A stretch of 64,000 nt of DNA, taken from Arthrobacter sp. UNC362MFTsu5.1. Lineage in GTDB: Bacteria > Actinomycetota > Actinomycetes > Actinomycetales > Micrococcaceae. Each line of letters begins with the position of its first letter. Position 1 is the stretch's first letter. A model generated the notes under the pieces. The model ran no database searches. It was given only the letters and a program-made list of their open reading frames with translations, and had not been told where the DNA came from. Shown here piece after piece: positions 36,701 through 45,782 of this stretch. The stretch covers positions 119,507 to 183,506 of the forward strand of contig NZ_JMLE01000009.1 in assembly GCF_000685965.1 (NCBI RefSeq). The letters are read 5' to 3'. Both the position numbers and the translations under genes were made by a program.

Positions 36701-37343
36701 GTGCCTTCCGCTGGGCGCTGGCCCGGCCCAGGCCCACCAGTACGGGCAGCCCTTTGGCCAGTTCCAGCATGTGGCCCGACAGCCGGGCCAAAGCCGTTTG
36801 CGCGGCGCGGACCCGGTCTTCGGTGTACCGGCCGATCAGCACCATGAACACCGGCACGAGCGGTACGGTCAGGACGACCACCACTGCACTGACCCAATCG
36901 GCGAACAGGATCCGGACTCCCAGCAGGAGCGGGATGGCGGCGCAGTTGACGAGGGCGGGCAGGAACTGCGTGTAATAGCTGTCCAGTGCGTCCAGGCCCC
37001 TGGTGGCGAGGATCGCCAAACCGCCGTCAGACGGGCCTGCCGCCCGTGTGCCGTTCCGCAGCGCGCGTTCGAGCAGTGCTGCACGCAGTTCCTCCTTGAC
37101 CCCGAGGGCCGCCCGGCGCGAGGCCACCCCTTGCGCCCACACCGTCAGGGACCGGAGGACCACACCGGCCAGACCCCAGCCCAGCTGGTCCGCCCACGCC
37201 GGGTTCTGGGACACCAGCCCGGCCAGGACCGAGGCGACCGCCTGCGCCATCAGCACCAGGGACAATGCCTTGAGGGCGGCAAGGAAGCCCAGCCAATAAA
37301 GCGCGAGCCGGTTTGCGGGTCCGGCCGGGAACTGCGGTCTCAT
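33747..37343 (-). CDS. cydDC: fused CydDC heterodimeric ABC exporter for cytochrome bd assembly
   Basis: 1198 residues joining CydD and CydC in one chain. The CydD half has six membrane helices (about 15-290) and an ATPase with Walker A GASGAGKST (near 396), signature LSPGE and Walker B LLLLDEPTAHLD. A Pro/Ala-rich linker around 560-620 leads to the CydC membrane domain (about 625-900) and a second ATPase with GTSGSGKST (near 1018), signature LSGGE and DVILLDEPTAHLD. CydDC exports thiols and binds haem and is needed to assemble cytochrome bd. Fused forms are common in actinobacteria. It lies 6 bases after cydB in the cydA-cydB-cydDC operon. A polar Asn/Gly/Ser-rich insert precedes the first ATPase. 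Confidence 0.95.
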   Translation of the reverse strand: MRPQFPAGPANRLALYWLGFLAALKALSLVLMAQAVASVLAGLVSQNPAWADQLGWGLAGVVLRSLTVWAQGVASRRAALGVKEELRAALLERALRNGTRAAGPSDGGLAILATRGLDALDSYYTQFLPALVNCAAIPLLLGVRILFADWVSAVVVVLTVPLVPVFMVLIGRYTEDRVRAAQTALARLSGHMLELAKGLPVLVGLGRASAQRKALEDISEQYRSRTMDTLRTAFLSALALELIATISVAVVAVFIGVRLVHGDMALEAGLLALILAPDCYLPLRELGTAHHSSDDGRAALAEVTAVMDAPEVRPLQPQNDGSQPHNGSLPLNGSRPQGRRHPLNGASDGGSGLPALTVRNLTVTYGGRLEPAVGPLSFDAPAGLITALDGASGAGKSTILGVLAGIVGTGGSAAVNGRISGFSPADVAWVPQHPVMVEASVLAEVTLYLAGGAAGTGSAAAATEKARACLEAAGAGHLAAKHPAELSPGELRRVALARGLARIEAGATLLLLDEPTAHLDRESANVVNGSILKLRGRATVLLVAHDRLTRELADHVVPVTAGSALRRPAADGAPSRLSTVLRAPDAGLDAAPDAAPATTQATTRAAAAGTRGRAEGPSGVRTHNTSARIFRLLRPESLKFGAAGVVGVLAALFGVALAGLSGWLIIRASEQPPILYLLTAIVGVRFFGIGRAVLRYTERLLLHDAVFASLTRLRGRLWDSLSRRALSLRRLLQGGNVLGTVIDDVDTVRDLLPRVVLPPVTAVAVGASAVAATALLLPAALPAVISAAVVSLVAAPAAALLADRMSAQAEQRLRSGVLRDIAAALDARAELHANGVAAPVLSAIGVADKEATAASQRSAWAEGLGQALTVLACGTAALATAVLAGPEVTGGSVAPATAAVVVLLQLALVDPYAAITTAVRQYPALQLVLDRISEAGVLEASDAEGADVPAGVTPAAEAAGRNGGTPGLEPVAQRPGALPGIELESLSAAWPAGPEVFSAVSATAEPGRWLAVTGTSGSGKSTLLAVLLGFLPPRSGRIAVTGRAAWCPQEAHLFDSTIRGNLLLGRPEGKDGDAGQEIAEALAAVGLEPLLRRLEDGADTRIGPGGAFLSGGERQRLAVARTLMTGADVILLDEPTAHLDAEAGREMLADLRRGLAGRTVVLVTHNPDDIDPADRRLDLDAGARAGVGHVLARGGAGS

Positions 37344-37349
37344 GGGGTC

Positions 37350-38399
37350 CTAGTCTTTGGGGGCCAGCGCCCTGGCGGCGATGGCGGGCAGGAAGCTGTG
37401 CGCTTCCGGAATGTGGGCGGCACTGACCCGGCGGCGGAACACCCAGTAGGTCCAGGCCTGGTAAGCGAGCACCAGCGGCAGTCCCACGCACGCCACGATG
37501 GTCATGAGCCCCAGGGTGTAGTCGGAGGATGAGGCATTGGAGATGGTCAGGTTGAAGTCCGGGTTGAGGGTGGAGGGAAGCACCACCGGGAAGGCTGCAC
37601 CGAAGATCGACGCGCTGCCCAGGAGCAGGAACACCCCGAGCGACAGGAACGCCTTCCCTTCGAGTCCGTTCCGGCCGAACTGCCAGGCGAACACCGCGGC
37701 CACCACTGCCGCGGCAACCGCGGCGATGGTCCAGGCTTCGCCGCTGAGCAGCTGCACGCTGATGGCCCAGCCGGCGATGGGGAGCAGGAGGACCGGCAGG
37801 AGCCGGACGAACCAGTTCCGGGCGCGGTGCCGGACATCGCCGTCGGTCTTCAGGGCGAGGAACGCCAGCGCGTGCAGCAGAGAGAAGCACACAACGGCGA
37901 GCCCGCCCAGGACGGCGTAGCCGCTGAACCAGGCGAACGGTCCGCCCTCACGGTCGCCGTTGGCGTTGAGCGGAAGCCCGGTGGTGGTCAGTGCCAGCGC
38001 CGCGCCGACGCCGAAGGCCGCCACGAGGGATCCGGCCGCGATGGCCCAGTCCCACACCGCGCGCCAGCGGTCCGTGTCCACCTTGCCGCGGTATTCGAAG
38101 GCCACTGCGCGGAAGATGAGTGCCACGAGGACCAGCAGCAGCGGAAGGTACAGGGCGGAGAACAGGGAGGCGTACCAGAGCGGGAAGGCGGCAAACGTCG
38201 CTCCGCCGGCGGTCAGCAGCCAGACCTCATTGCCGTCCCAGACCGGGCCGATCGTGTTGAGCAGGACACGGCGTTCGGTGTTGTTGCGGGCGAAGAGCTT
38301 CATCAACATGCCGACGCCGAGGTCGAACCCTTCGAGAAAGAGGTATCCCGTCCACAACACCGCGATGGCGATGAACCAGATGGTGGGCAGCAGTTCCAT
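37350..38399 (-). CDS. cydB: cytochrome bd oxidase subunit II
   Basis: 349 residues with about eight membrane helices, starting MELLPTIWFIAIAVLWTGYLFLEGFDLGVGML, the signature N-terminus of CydB. The GPVWDGNEVWLLTAGGATFAAFP motif near residues 50-72 is family-defining. It pairs with CydA in the high-affinity quinol oxidase. The ATG at 38399 has GAGGAAA upstream; the longer reading is spurious. It lies 19 bases after cydA and 6 before cydDC. Confidence 0.97.
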   Translation of the reverse strand: MELLPTIWFIAIAVLWTGYLFLEGFDLGVGMLMKLFARNNTERRVLLNTIGPVWDGNEVWLLTAGGATFAAFPLWYASLFSALYLPLLLVLVALIFRAVAFEYRGKVDTDRWRAVWDWAIAAGSLVAAFGVGAALALTTTGLPLNANGDREGGPFAWFSGYAVLGGLAVVCFSLLHALAFLALKTDGDVRHRARNWFVRLLPVLLLPIAGWAISVQLLSGEAWTIAAVAAAVVAAVFAWQFGRNGLEGKAFLSLGVFLLLGSASIFGAAFPVVLPSTLNPDFNLTISNASSSDYTLGLMTIVACVGLPLVLAYQAWTYWVFRRRVSAAHIPEAHSFLPAIAARALAPKD

Positions 38400-38418
38400 G
38401 GTCGAATTTCCTCTGCGC

Positions 38419-40020
38419 TTAGTAGGCGAATGCCAGGACGTCGTCGGAGCCGCCGGGCTTGCCGGGGCCACCGGGGCCGGGTGTGGCGTCCTCGTTTTCA
38501 CCGGCCGGTGCGTGGGCGAGTTCGGGCATTGCGGAAACCACGCCACCGCGGATGTACTTCACCAGCAGCTTCACTTCCACCACCAGCAGCACGGCGTACA
38601 CGGCGGTCAGCACCACCAGGGAGGTGAGCAGTTCTCCTGCGGAAACGCCGGGTGAGACCGCAGCGGCGGTGAACATAAACACCTGGTCGATCCCGCTGGG
38701 GTCCGGGTTGGGTGCCACCACGAACGGCTGGCGGCCCATCTCGGTGAAGATCCAGCCGGCGGCGTTGGCGCCGAATGGGGCCATGATGCCGACGACGGCG
38801 AGCCGCATGAGTCCGCGGGAGGCCGGCACGGTGCCCTTGCGGGTGGCCCAGAGTGCCACGAGGGCGGCTAGGGCGGCGAGGCCGCCGAAGCCGATCATCA
38901 TCCGGAAGCCCCAGTAGGTCACCTCCATGACGGGAACGTACTCGATTTCCTGCCCCGCACGGTCACCGTAGATGGGGTTGTCCGGGAGGTGCGTTCCGTA
39001 GTCGGCCTTGTACTGGTCCAGCAGGCTGTTGACGCCCTTCACCTCCGTGGTGAAGTCGCCCTTGGCCAGGAAGGACAGGATTCCGGGGACTTCGATGACC
39101 GCCACGATCTCGTCGCAGTTCTGTGAGCCGACGTTGCCGACGCTGAGGACGGAGAAGCCCGTGCCGTCGTGGCAGGCAGCCTCGGCCGCGGCCATCTTCA
39201 TGGGCTGCTGTTCGAACATGAGCTTGCCCTGCAGGTCGCCGGTGAGCGCGGTTCCGGCGAAGGAAATCATGGCCACGACGGCGCCGATCCGGAGCGAGGT
39301 GATCCAGACCTTGTAGTCGGCCTTGTCGCGGCCGGGGATGTCGGCTTCGCCGGGGATGACCTTGCCGTCGGGGCCCACGGTGTCGATGCCGTCATGGCGG
39401 CGGCGCCACAGGTGGTACCAGGCGATGCCCAGCAGGAAGCCTCCGGCGACGGCCAGCGCGCCGAAGAGGGTGTGCGGGACTGCAACGAGGGCGGTGTTGT
39501 TGGTGAAGACGGCCCAGGCATCGGTCATGACCGGGCGCCCGTTGATCATTTCCACACCGACGGGATGCTGCATCCAGCTGTTCGCCACGATGATGAAGTA
39601 CGCGGAGAACACCGAGCCGATCACGGCAATCCAGAGGCAGGCCAGGTGGACGCCCCTCTTGAGTTGCTTCCAGCCGAAGATCCACAGTCCCAGGAAGGTG
39701 GACTCCACGAAGAAGGCGAGGAGTGCTTCAAGCGCCAGCGGCGCCCCGAAAACGTCGCCCACGAAGCGGCTGTACTCGCTCCAGGCCATCCCGAACTGGA
39801 ACTCCTGCACGATGCCGGTGGCGACGCCCATGATGAAGTTGATGAGGAACAGCTTCCCCCAGAACTTGGTCATGCGGAGGTATTCCGGTTTGCCGGTGCG
39901 GTACCAGACTGTCTGGATGACTGCCACCACGAGGCCCAGCCCGATGGTCAGCGGGACCATCATGAAGTGGTACACGGTGGTGATTCCGAATTGCCAGCGT
40001 GCGATTTCCAAAGCGTCCAA
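38419..40020 (-). CDS. cydA: cytochrome bd oxidase subunit I
   Basis: 533 residues. Quinol oxidase subunit reducing O2 to water with haems b558, b595 and d. Haem ligands are visible: His18 in VYHFMMV, His in VAVPHTLFG (near 183) and Met in GFRMMIGFGG (near 373). The Q-loop region (about 250-340) is present, and its length fits the short Q-loop class. Translation starts at a TTG (40020) with AGGGA upstream, giving MDALEIARWQFGITT. The promoter region holds three BlaI-type dyads shared with the divergent repressor gene, suggesting repression of the operon by that protein. Confidence 0.97.
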   Translation of the reverse strand: MDALEIARWQFGITTVYHFMMVPLTIGLGLVVAVIQTVWYRTGKPEYLRMTKFWGKLFLINFIMGVATGIVQEFQFGMAWSEYSRFVGDVFGAPLALEALLAFFVESTFLGLWIFGWKQLKRGVHLACLWIAVIGSVFSAYFIIVANSWMQHPVGVEMINGRPVMTDAWAVFTNNTALVAVPHTLFGALAVAGGFLLGIAWYHLWRRRHDGIDTVGPDGKVIPGEADIPGRDKADYKVWITSLRIGAVVAMISFAGTALTGDLQGKLMFEQQPMKMAAAEAACHDGTGFSVLSVGNVGSQNCDEIVAVIEVPGILSFLAKGDFTTEVKGVNSLLDQYKADYGTHLPDNPIYGDRAGQEIEYVPVMEVTYWGFRMMIGFGGLAALAALVALWATRKGTVPASRGLMRLAVVGIMAPFGANAAGWIFTEMGRQPFVVAPNPDPSGIDQVFMFTAAAVSPGVSAGELLTSLVVLTAVYAVLLVVEVKLLVKYIRGGVVSAMPELAHAPAGENEDATPGPGGPGKPGGSDDVLAFAY

Positions 40021-40057
40021 GGCAGTCCCTACTTTTGGCTAGGCTTTCATCAGTCCA

Positions 40058-40082
40058 AGTCTTCTACGCTGCGTAGAAGACT
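40058..40082. promoter_or_regulatory. BlaI-type operator 1 (cydA side)
   Basis: A perfect 25-bp palindrome: 11-base arms AGTCTTCTACG and its complement around CTG. Its core fits TTCTACR-N3-YGTAGAA. It starts 38 bases before the cydA start codon and covers a TAGTCT -10-like box on the minus strand. Confidence 0.75.
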
Positions 40083-40085
40083 AAC

Positions 40086-40102
40086 TTCTACAGAGTGTAG
40101 AA
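40086..40102. promoter_or_regulatory. BlaI-type operator 2 (cydA side)
   Basis: Perfect dyad TTCTACA-GAG-TGTAGAA. Its centre is 24 bases from that of operator 1, allowing repressor dimers on nearly the same DNA face. Confidence 0.75.
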
Positions 40103-40174
40103 CACTTTCGGCGAGCACTGTAACCAACAGTTCCACCGGCCGGACCCACTGGCAAGGGCGCGACGCGCCGATTG

Positions 40175-40191
40175 TTCTACCTCATGTAGAA
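40175..40191. promoter_or_regulatory. BlaI-type operator 3 (repressor-gene side)
   Basis: TTCTACC-TCA-TGTAGAA, the same 17-bp dyad with one mismatched pair. It lies about 100 bases before the repressor gene, where it would allow autoregulation. Confidence 0.68.
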
Positions 40192-40293
40192 AGAAACTGC
40201 AAAAAGAGGTAAATTTAGAACCTAAGTATTCAACCGCGCTCCGCGAAGGCCGCCCCGGCTTCGCGGATCGGAACTTTAAGAAGGATGTACGGA

Positions 40294-40680
40294 ATGGCAA
40301 GTCTTGGTGAACTGGAACGGGCAGTGATGGATTTGCTCTGGGCAGGCCAGGAAGCGGCCACCGCCAACACCCTGCGGGACCTGCTGGCGCAGAGCACCCA
40401 GGCCCAGGGCGGCACGGCCGGCCACGAGGGCAAGGATCTGGCCGTAACCACCGTCCTGACCGTGCTTTCACGCCTGGAGAAGAAGGGGCTTGTGGAGCGC
40501 GAACGCGGCACCCGCCCGCACCGCTACCAGGCTGTTTCCAGCAGGGCGGACCACACGGCCGAACTCATGCACGAGGTCCTCGGCTCGGCGCCGGACCGCG
40601 AAGCCGTACTTGCCCGCTTTATTGGCTCCGTCACCGAAAGTGAAGCCGAAACACTGCGCAAACTGCTTGGCCACAACTAA
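40294..40680 (+). CDS. BlaI/MecI/CopY-family transcriptional repressor
   Basis: 128 residues. The winged-helix domain begins SLGELERAVMDLLWAGQEAATANTLRDLL and continues through LAVTTVLTVLSRLEKKGLVERERGTRPHRYQAV. A C-terminal helical dimerisation tail ends LRKLLGHN. Members bind dyads with TACA/TGTA-type half-sites and are released when a partner M56 peptidase senses a signal. ATG 40294 is preferred over 40285 because AAGAAGGA is then 8 bases upstream. The M56 gene begins 6 bases downstream, and three matching dyads lie between it and cydA. M. tuberculosis BlaI (Rv1846c) has the same pairing with Rv1845c. Confidence 0.95.
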   Translation: MASLGELERAVMDLLWAGQEAATANTLRDLLAQSTQAQGGTAGHEGKDLAVTTVLTVLSRLEKKGLVERERGTRPHRYQAVSSRADHTAELMHEVLGSAPDREAVLARFIGSVTESEAETLRKLLGHN

Positions 40681-40686
40681 CAGCGC

Positions 40687-41760
40687 ATGTTCTGGACCTC
40701 ATATTTGCTGGCGGTCCTGGCGATAGTCCTGGCATGGCCGGTGCCTATCCTTCTTTCACGCGCGCAATGGCCGGCCCGGTCACCGTTCACGGCCATGCTG
40801 CTCTGGCAGGCAATCGCCCTTGCCGGCGGACTGTCCATGATCGGCGCCATGCTGGTCTACGGCCTCGAGCCGATCGGCGACAACCTCCTGGCCGGCCTGC
40901 GCGGCCTGGCCGGCATGGTCCTATTTAATGCCCCCACCACCGCGCTGGGTTTCTGGCATCTCTTCGCGTTGTCCGCGGCGGCGCTCCTCACGGCACACCT
41001 CGTCTTTACGCTGCTGCTGACCTACTACCGGATCGAGCGGCAGCGCCGGCGCCACCGCGAACTCCTTGCCCTGCTGGCGTCACCGTCGACGGACGGTCCG
41101 GGAACCGTGGTGATCAACCACGATTCGCCTGTTGCCTACTGCCTTCCGGGGGGCGCGCGGTCCGTCACGGTACTGAGCGACGGCCTGATGGCTGCGCTGG
41201 AGCCGGCAGAACTCCGCGCCGTGCTCATCCACGAAAACGCCCACCTGAGCCAGCGCCACCACCTCCTGTTGTGGGCATTCGCGGCCTGGCGCCAGGCCCT
41301 CCCCTGGCTGCCCACCACCCGCCTTGCCCAGGAATCCGTGAGCACCCTGATCGAAATGCTTGCCGACGACGTCGCCCTGAAGACCGAAAGCAAAGCCACA
41401 CTTATCAAGGCCATCGCCATCGTTGCCAGCGGTCCCGCCGGCGTCCCCGGCGGCCGCGTGGCGTTTAACGGCGGCGACCTGCCGTCCGGCGAAGCCGGCG
41501 CGGCCGGCATCAGCACGGCCGGCATCAGCACAGCCGGCATCAGCACGGCTGGAATCAGCGCGGCCGGAATGGTCGACGCCGGTCTCCAGGGTTCGCCGGG
41601 CAGCGCGAGTTCGGCAGGCACCACCATGTCCCGGGTCCGCCGGCTGCTGTCCCCCCAGGAGCCGCTGCCGGCCCCGCAGAGGGCTTTGGTCCTTGCGGGC
41701 TGCCTGCTGCTGCTGGCGGTGCCCACCGCTTTGCTGATAGTCCCGGGGCTGCTCGGCTAA
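40687..41760 (+). CDS. M56 (BlaR1/MecR1-type) membrane metallopeptidase
   Basis: 357 residues. Three N-terminal membrane helices (about 3-25, 36-58, 88-112) precede a zinc peptidase domain with HENAH (182-186) and a probable third ligand in EMLADD (near 223). A last helix closes the C-terminus (about 333-352). There is no penicillin-binding sensor domain, so the signal is not evidently a beta-lactam. Between the peptidase and the last helix lies an AGIST pentapeptide repeat (about 272-296). In BlaR1 systems the peptidase activates on signal and inactivates BlaI; the same is inferred here. Confidence 0.92.
   Translation: MFWTSYLLAVLAIVLAWPVPILLSRAQWPARSPFTAMLLWQAIALAGGLSMIGAMLVYGLEPIGDNLLAGLRGLAGMVLFNAPTTALGFWHLFALSAAALLTAHLVFTLLLTYYRIERQRRRHRELLALLASPSTDGPGTVVINHDSPVAYCLPGGARSVTVLSDGLMAALEPAELRAVLIHENAHLSQRHHLLLWAFAAWRQALPWLPTTRLAQESVSTLIEMLADDVALKTESKATLIKAIAIVASGPAGVPGGRVAFNGGDLPSGEAGAAGISTAGISTAGISTAGISAAGMVDAGLQGSPGSASSAGTTMSRVRRLLSPQEPLPAPQRALVLAGCLLLLAVPTALLIVPGLLG
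41501..41575. repeat. 15-bp in-frame tandem repeat in the M56 gene
   Basis: Five units related to CGGCCGGCATCAGCA encode AGIST repeats in the extracytoplasmic or linker part before the last helix. The first two units are identical, which suggests recent or recurring duplication. Confidence 0.85.
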
Positions 41761-41761
41761 C

Positions 41762-41797
41762 AGGCCAGGCGGCCGGGCGTTCCCCGGCCGCCGGCCT
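41762..41797. terminator. convergent terminator between M56 gene and parE
   Basis: Stem GGCGGCCGGG/CCCGGCCGCC with a CGTTC loop, extended by AGGCC/GGCCT across a one-base bulge. It overlaps the parE stop. No T-run, but both converging genes end here. Confidence 0.6.
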
Positions 41798-43905
41798 CAG
41801 GCGTCGATCCGCTCCCGGTCCAGGCTCGCAGCACCGGCGATGATGAAGTCCTTGCGCGGCGCGACGTCGGAGCCCATCAGCAGGTCGAAGGTCTCTTCAG
41901 CCTGCTTGGCGTTTTCGATCCCCACTTTGCGCAGGGTCCGGTGGCGCGGATCCATGGTGGTTTCCGCCAGCTGTTCCGCGTCCATTTCACCGAGGCCCTT
42001 GTAACGCTGGATGGGCTCCTTGTAGCGCTTGCCCTCCTTGGCCAGCCGCGCCAGCAGCACGTGGAGTTCAGCCTCGGAGTAGGTGTAGATCATCTCGTTG
42101 GCTTTCTGCCCGGCGTTGATCACCTCCACGCGGTGCAGCGGCGGCACTGCGGCGAACACCCGGCCCTCATCGATCATGGGCCGCATGTAGCGGAAGAAGA
42201 GCGTGAGCAGGAGTGTCCGGATGTGGGCGCCGTCCACGTCGGCGTCCGTCATCAGGATCACCTTGCCGTAACGTGCCGCCGTGATGTCGAAGCTGCGCCC
42301 GGACCCGGCGCCCACCACCTGGATGAGCGCGGCGCACTCGGCGTTGGACAGCATGTCCCCCACCGATGCCTTCTGAACGTTGAGGATCTTGCCGCGGATG
42401 GGCAGGAGCGCCTGGAAGTCCGAGGAGCGGGCCAGTTTGGCAGTACCCAGCGCGGAGTCTCCCTCCACGATGAACAGTTCCGAGCGGGCCACGTCATCCG
42501 TGCGGCAGTCCGCCAGTTTGGTGGGCATCGAGGATGTCTCCAGCGCGTTCTTGCGGCGCTGCGTCTCCTTGTGGACACGCGCGGAAATCCTGGACTTCAT
42601 CTCGCTGACGATTTTTTCCAGGAGCAGCGCGGACTGCGCCTTGTCATTGCGGTTGGCGGAGGTCAGTTTGGCATTGATCTCCTTCTCCACCACGCGGGCC
42701 ACGATGGCCCGGACCGCGGACGTGCCGAGGATTTCCTTGGTCTGGCCCTCGAACTGCGGCTCGGCCAGGCGCACCGTCAGCACCGCGGTCAGTCCCGCGA
42801 AGATGTCGTCCTTTTCGATCTTGTCGTTGCCGGCCTTGAGCTTGCGGGCATTTGTTTCCACGGCCTTACGGAACGTCTTCACCAGGGCCTGCTCGAAGCC
42901 GGACTGGTGCGTGCCGCCCTTGGGGGTGGAAATGATGTTCACAAAGCTGCGCACGGTGCTGTCGTACCCGATCCCCCACCGGAGCGCCACGTCCACTTCA
43001 CAGTCGCGTTCCACCTCGGCCAACTGGCTGTGGCCCCGCTCGTCCAGGACAGGGACTGTTTCCTTGAACTTGCCCGAGCCGTGCAGCCGCCAGGTGTCCG
43101 TGACCGCAGGATCGGCAGCAAGGAAATCGACAAACTCGGAGATGCCGCCGTCGTGGTGGAAGACTTCCTCGTGGCCGGCGAGCTCGCCGGGAGTGCCCGG
43201 AAGCCTGCGCTGGTCCCGGACGGTCAGTTTCAGGCCCGGGATCAGGAAGGACGTCTGACGGGCCCGGGCGGCCAGTTCCTCGTAGGAGAACTTGGCGTCC
43301 GGGGTGAAGATCTGGCGGTCCGCCCAGTAGCGGATCCGGGTGCCGGTGACGCCGCGCTTGGCCTTGCCCACCACGTCAAGGACCGAGTCGTTGACGAACG
43401 GTTCGAACGTCGCCGCCGGATCGGGTTTGGTCCCCGGGTCCTTGAACCGCCCCGGTTCGCCCCGGCGGAAGGACATCTTGTACGTCTTGCCGCCGCGGTC
43501 CACCTCCACGTCCAGCCGCGAGGACAGCGCGTTGACCACCGAGGCACCGACGCCGTGCAGGCCGCCTGACGCCGTATAGGATCCGCCGCCGAACTTGCCG
43601 CCTGCGTGCAGTTTGGTAAAGACGACCTCGACGCCGGTCAGTCCGGTCTTGGGCTCAACGTCGATGGGGATGCCGCGGCCGTCATCATGAATCTCCACCG
43701 AGTTGTCGGCGTGGAGGATGATCTGGATGTCATGGCCGAAGCCGGCCAGTGCCTCGTCGACGGAGTTGTCGATGATTTCCCACAGGCAGTGCATCAGGCC
43801 GCGGGAGTCGGTGGAACCGATGTACATGCCCGGGCGCTTGCGGACGGCCTCGAGGCCTTCCAGTACAGACAGGTGCCGGGCAGTGTAATCAGAACTTGGT
43901 GCCAC
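41797..43905 (-). CDS. parE: DNA topoisomerase IV subunit B
   Basis: 702 residues. GHKL ATPase domain with ENSVDEAL-type motif (WEIIDNSVDEALAG, near 45-58), DDGRGIP (near 75) and GLHGVGASVVNALS (near 115-130). A transducer domain and a TOPRIM domain with EGDSALGTAKLARSSDFQALLPIRGKI-type region (near 455-480) and DADVDGAHI (near 560) follow, ending in RYKGLGEMDAEQLAETTMDP. It forms topoisomerase IV with ParC encoded at 29595-32093. The GTG at 43905 has AAGGAG about 11 bases upstream. Confidence 0.93.
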   Translation of the reverse strand: MAPSSDYTARHLSVLEGLEAVRKRPGMYIGSTDSRGLMHCLWEIIDNSVDEALAGFGHDIQIILHADNSVEIHDDGRGIPIDVEPKTGLTGVEVVFTKLHAGGKFGGGSYTASGGLHGVGASVVNALSSRLDVEVDRGGKTYKMSFRRGEPGRFKDPGTKPDPAATFEPFVNDSVLDVVGKAKRGVTGTRIRYWADRQIFTPDAKFSYEELAARARQTSFLIPGLKLTVRDQRRLPGTPGELAGHEEVFHHDGGISEFVDFLAADPAVTDTWRLHGSGKFKETVPVLDERGHSQLAEVERDCEVDVALRWGIGYDSTVRSFVNIISTPKGGTHQSGFEQALVKTFRKAVETNARKLKAGNDKIEKDDIFAGLTAVLTVRLAEPQFEGQTKEILGTSAVRAIVARVVEKEINAKLTSANRNDKAQSALLLEKIVSEMKSRISARVHKETQRRKNALETSSMPTKLADCRTDDVARSELFIVEGDSALGTAKLARSSDFQALLPIRGKILNVQKASVGDMLSNAECAALIQVVGAGSGRSFDITAARYGKVILMTDADVDGAHIRTLLLTLFFRYMRPMIDEGRVFAAVPPLHRVEVINAGQKANEMIYTYSEAELHVLLARLAKEGKRYKEPIQRYKGLGEMDAEQLAETTMDPRHRTLRKVGIENAKQAEETFDLLMGSDVAPRKDFIIAGAASLDRERIDA

Positions 43906-44128
43906 GGGTTGTGAACTCCTTCAGTGACGGAACAGCTAAGGCTTTTGACGCTCTTCCTAGGTTAGTCGGCCCGCGCCGGGACCCCTGCCAGCCACTCCAA
44001 CATCGGCGTCATCCGGCAGTACCCGTTACGGAATGGTGATACGCGCACAGCGAAAGTGATCCATCCTTGTCATGGTTTTGCTACGAATGCTGGTTATATA
44101 GATGTACAGATCTACTAAGGAGGCCGAA

Positions 44129-44350
44129 ATGACAACAGCAGTTGCGGACCGCACGCTCAACGCACTGGACCGGTGCGATCGTTGCGGAGCACAGGCGTAC
44201 GTCCGGGTTGTTCTCGAGTCCTCCGGCGGGGAGCTGCTCTTCTGCGGCCACCACGCGCGGGCAGTCGAAGCGACGCTTAAGCCGCTGAGCTCCGACTGGC
44301 ACGACGAGACGGGCCGGCTTCACGAGAAGCCGCCGGTATCGGTGGACTAG
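44129..44350 (+). CDS. small DUF7455 protein with Cys/His metal site
   Basis: 73 residues: MTTAVADRTLNALDRCDRCGAQAYVR and LLFCGHHARAVE give a CxxC and C-G-H-H pattern (near residues 16-19 and 41-44), likely binding zinc. The ATG at 44129 has a perfect AAGGAGG 5 bases upstream, so the earlier in-frame ATG at 44102 is rejected. This family is typically encoded beside the principal sigma factor in actinobacteria. Function unknown. A strong terminator follows. Confidence 0.88.
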   Translation: MTTAVADRTLNALDRCDRCGAQAYVRVVLESSGGELLFCGHHARAVEATLKPLSSDWHDETGRLHEKPPVSVD

Positions 44351-44366
44351 GCAACTCTCTGACAGC

Positions 44367-44404
44367 AACAGGGCTCCTCCGTTCGGAGGGGCCCTGTTCG
44401 TTTT
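44367..44404 (+). terminator. terminator after the DUF7455 gene
   Basis: 14-bp stem (AACAGGGCTCCTCC with one G-T pair) and GTTC loop, followed by TTTT at 44401-44404. A classic intrinsic terminator. Confidence 0.88.
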
Positions 44405-44425
44405 GCCCAGGACCCGGACAAATCC

Positions 44426-44471
44426 ACACATACGTGAGGCCCCGCCGGACGGCGGGGCCTCACGTATGTGT
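44426..44471 (-). terminator. terminator after sigA
   Basis: A perfect 21-bp stem with a 4-base GGAC loop, beginning 9 bases past the sigA stop. A/T-rich flanks on both sides allow use in either direction. Confidence 0.88.
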
Positions 44472-44480
44472 TTCTGCTGT

Positions 44481-45782
<1,302 letters not shown>

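Noticed and set aside
41941..43569. Plus-strand open frame (542 codons) opposite parE
   Set aside because: Antisense shadow of parE with no domain and no start signal.
43906..44128. BlaI-type dyad near TAGATGTACAGATCTA before the DUF7455 gene
   Set aside because: The half-sites and spacing differ from TTCTACR-N3-YGTAGAA; only a TAGAT/ATCTA dyad is present, so it is not counted with the regulon.
44102..44350. Longer DUF7455 protein starting at the ATG at 44102
   Set aside because: The ATG at 44129 has a perfect AAGGAGG at ideal spacing, and that same ribosome site would lie inside the longer reading.
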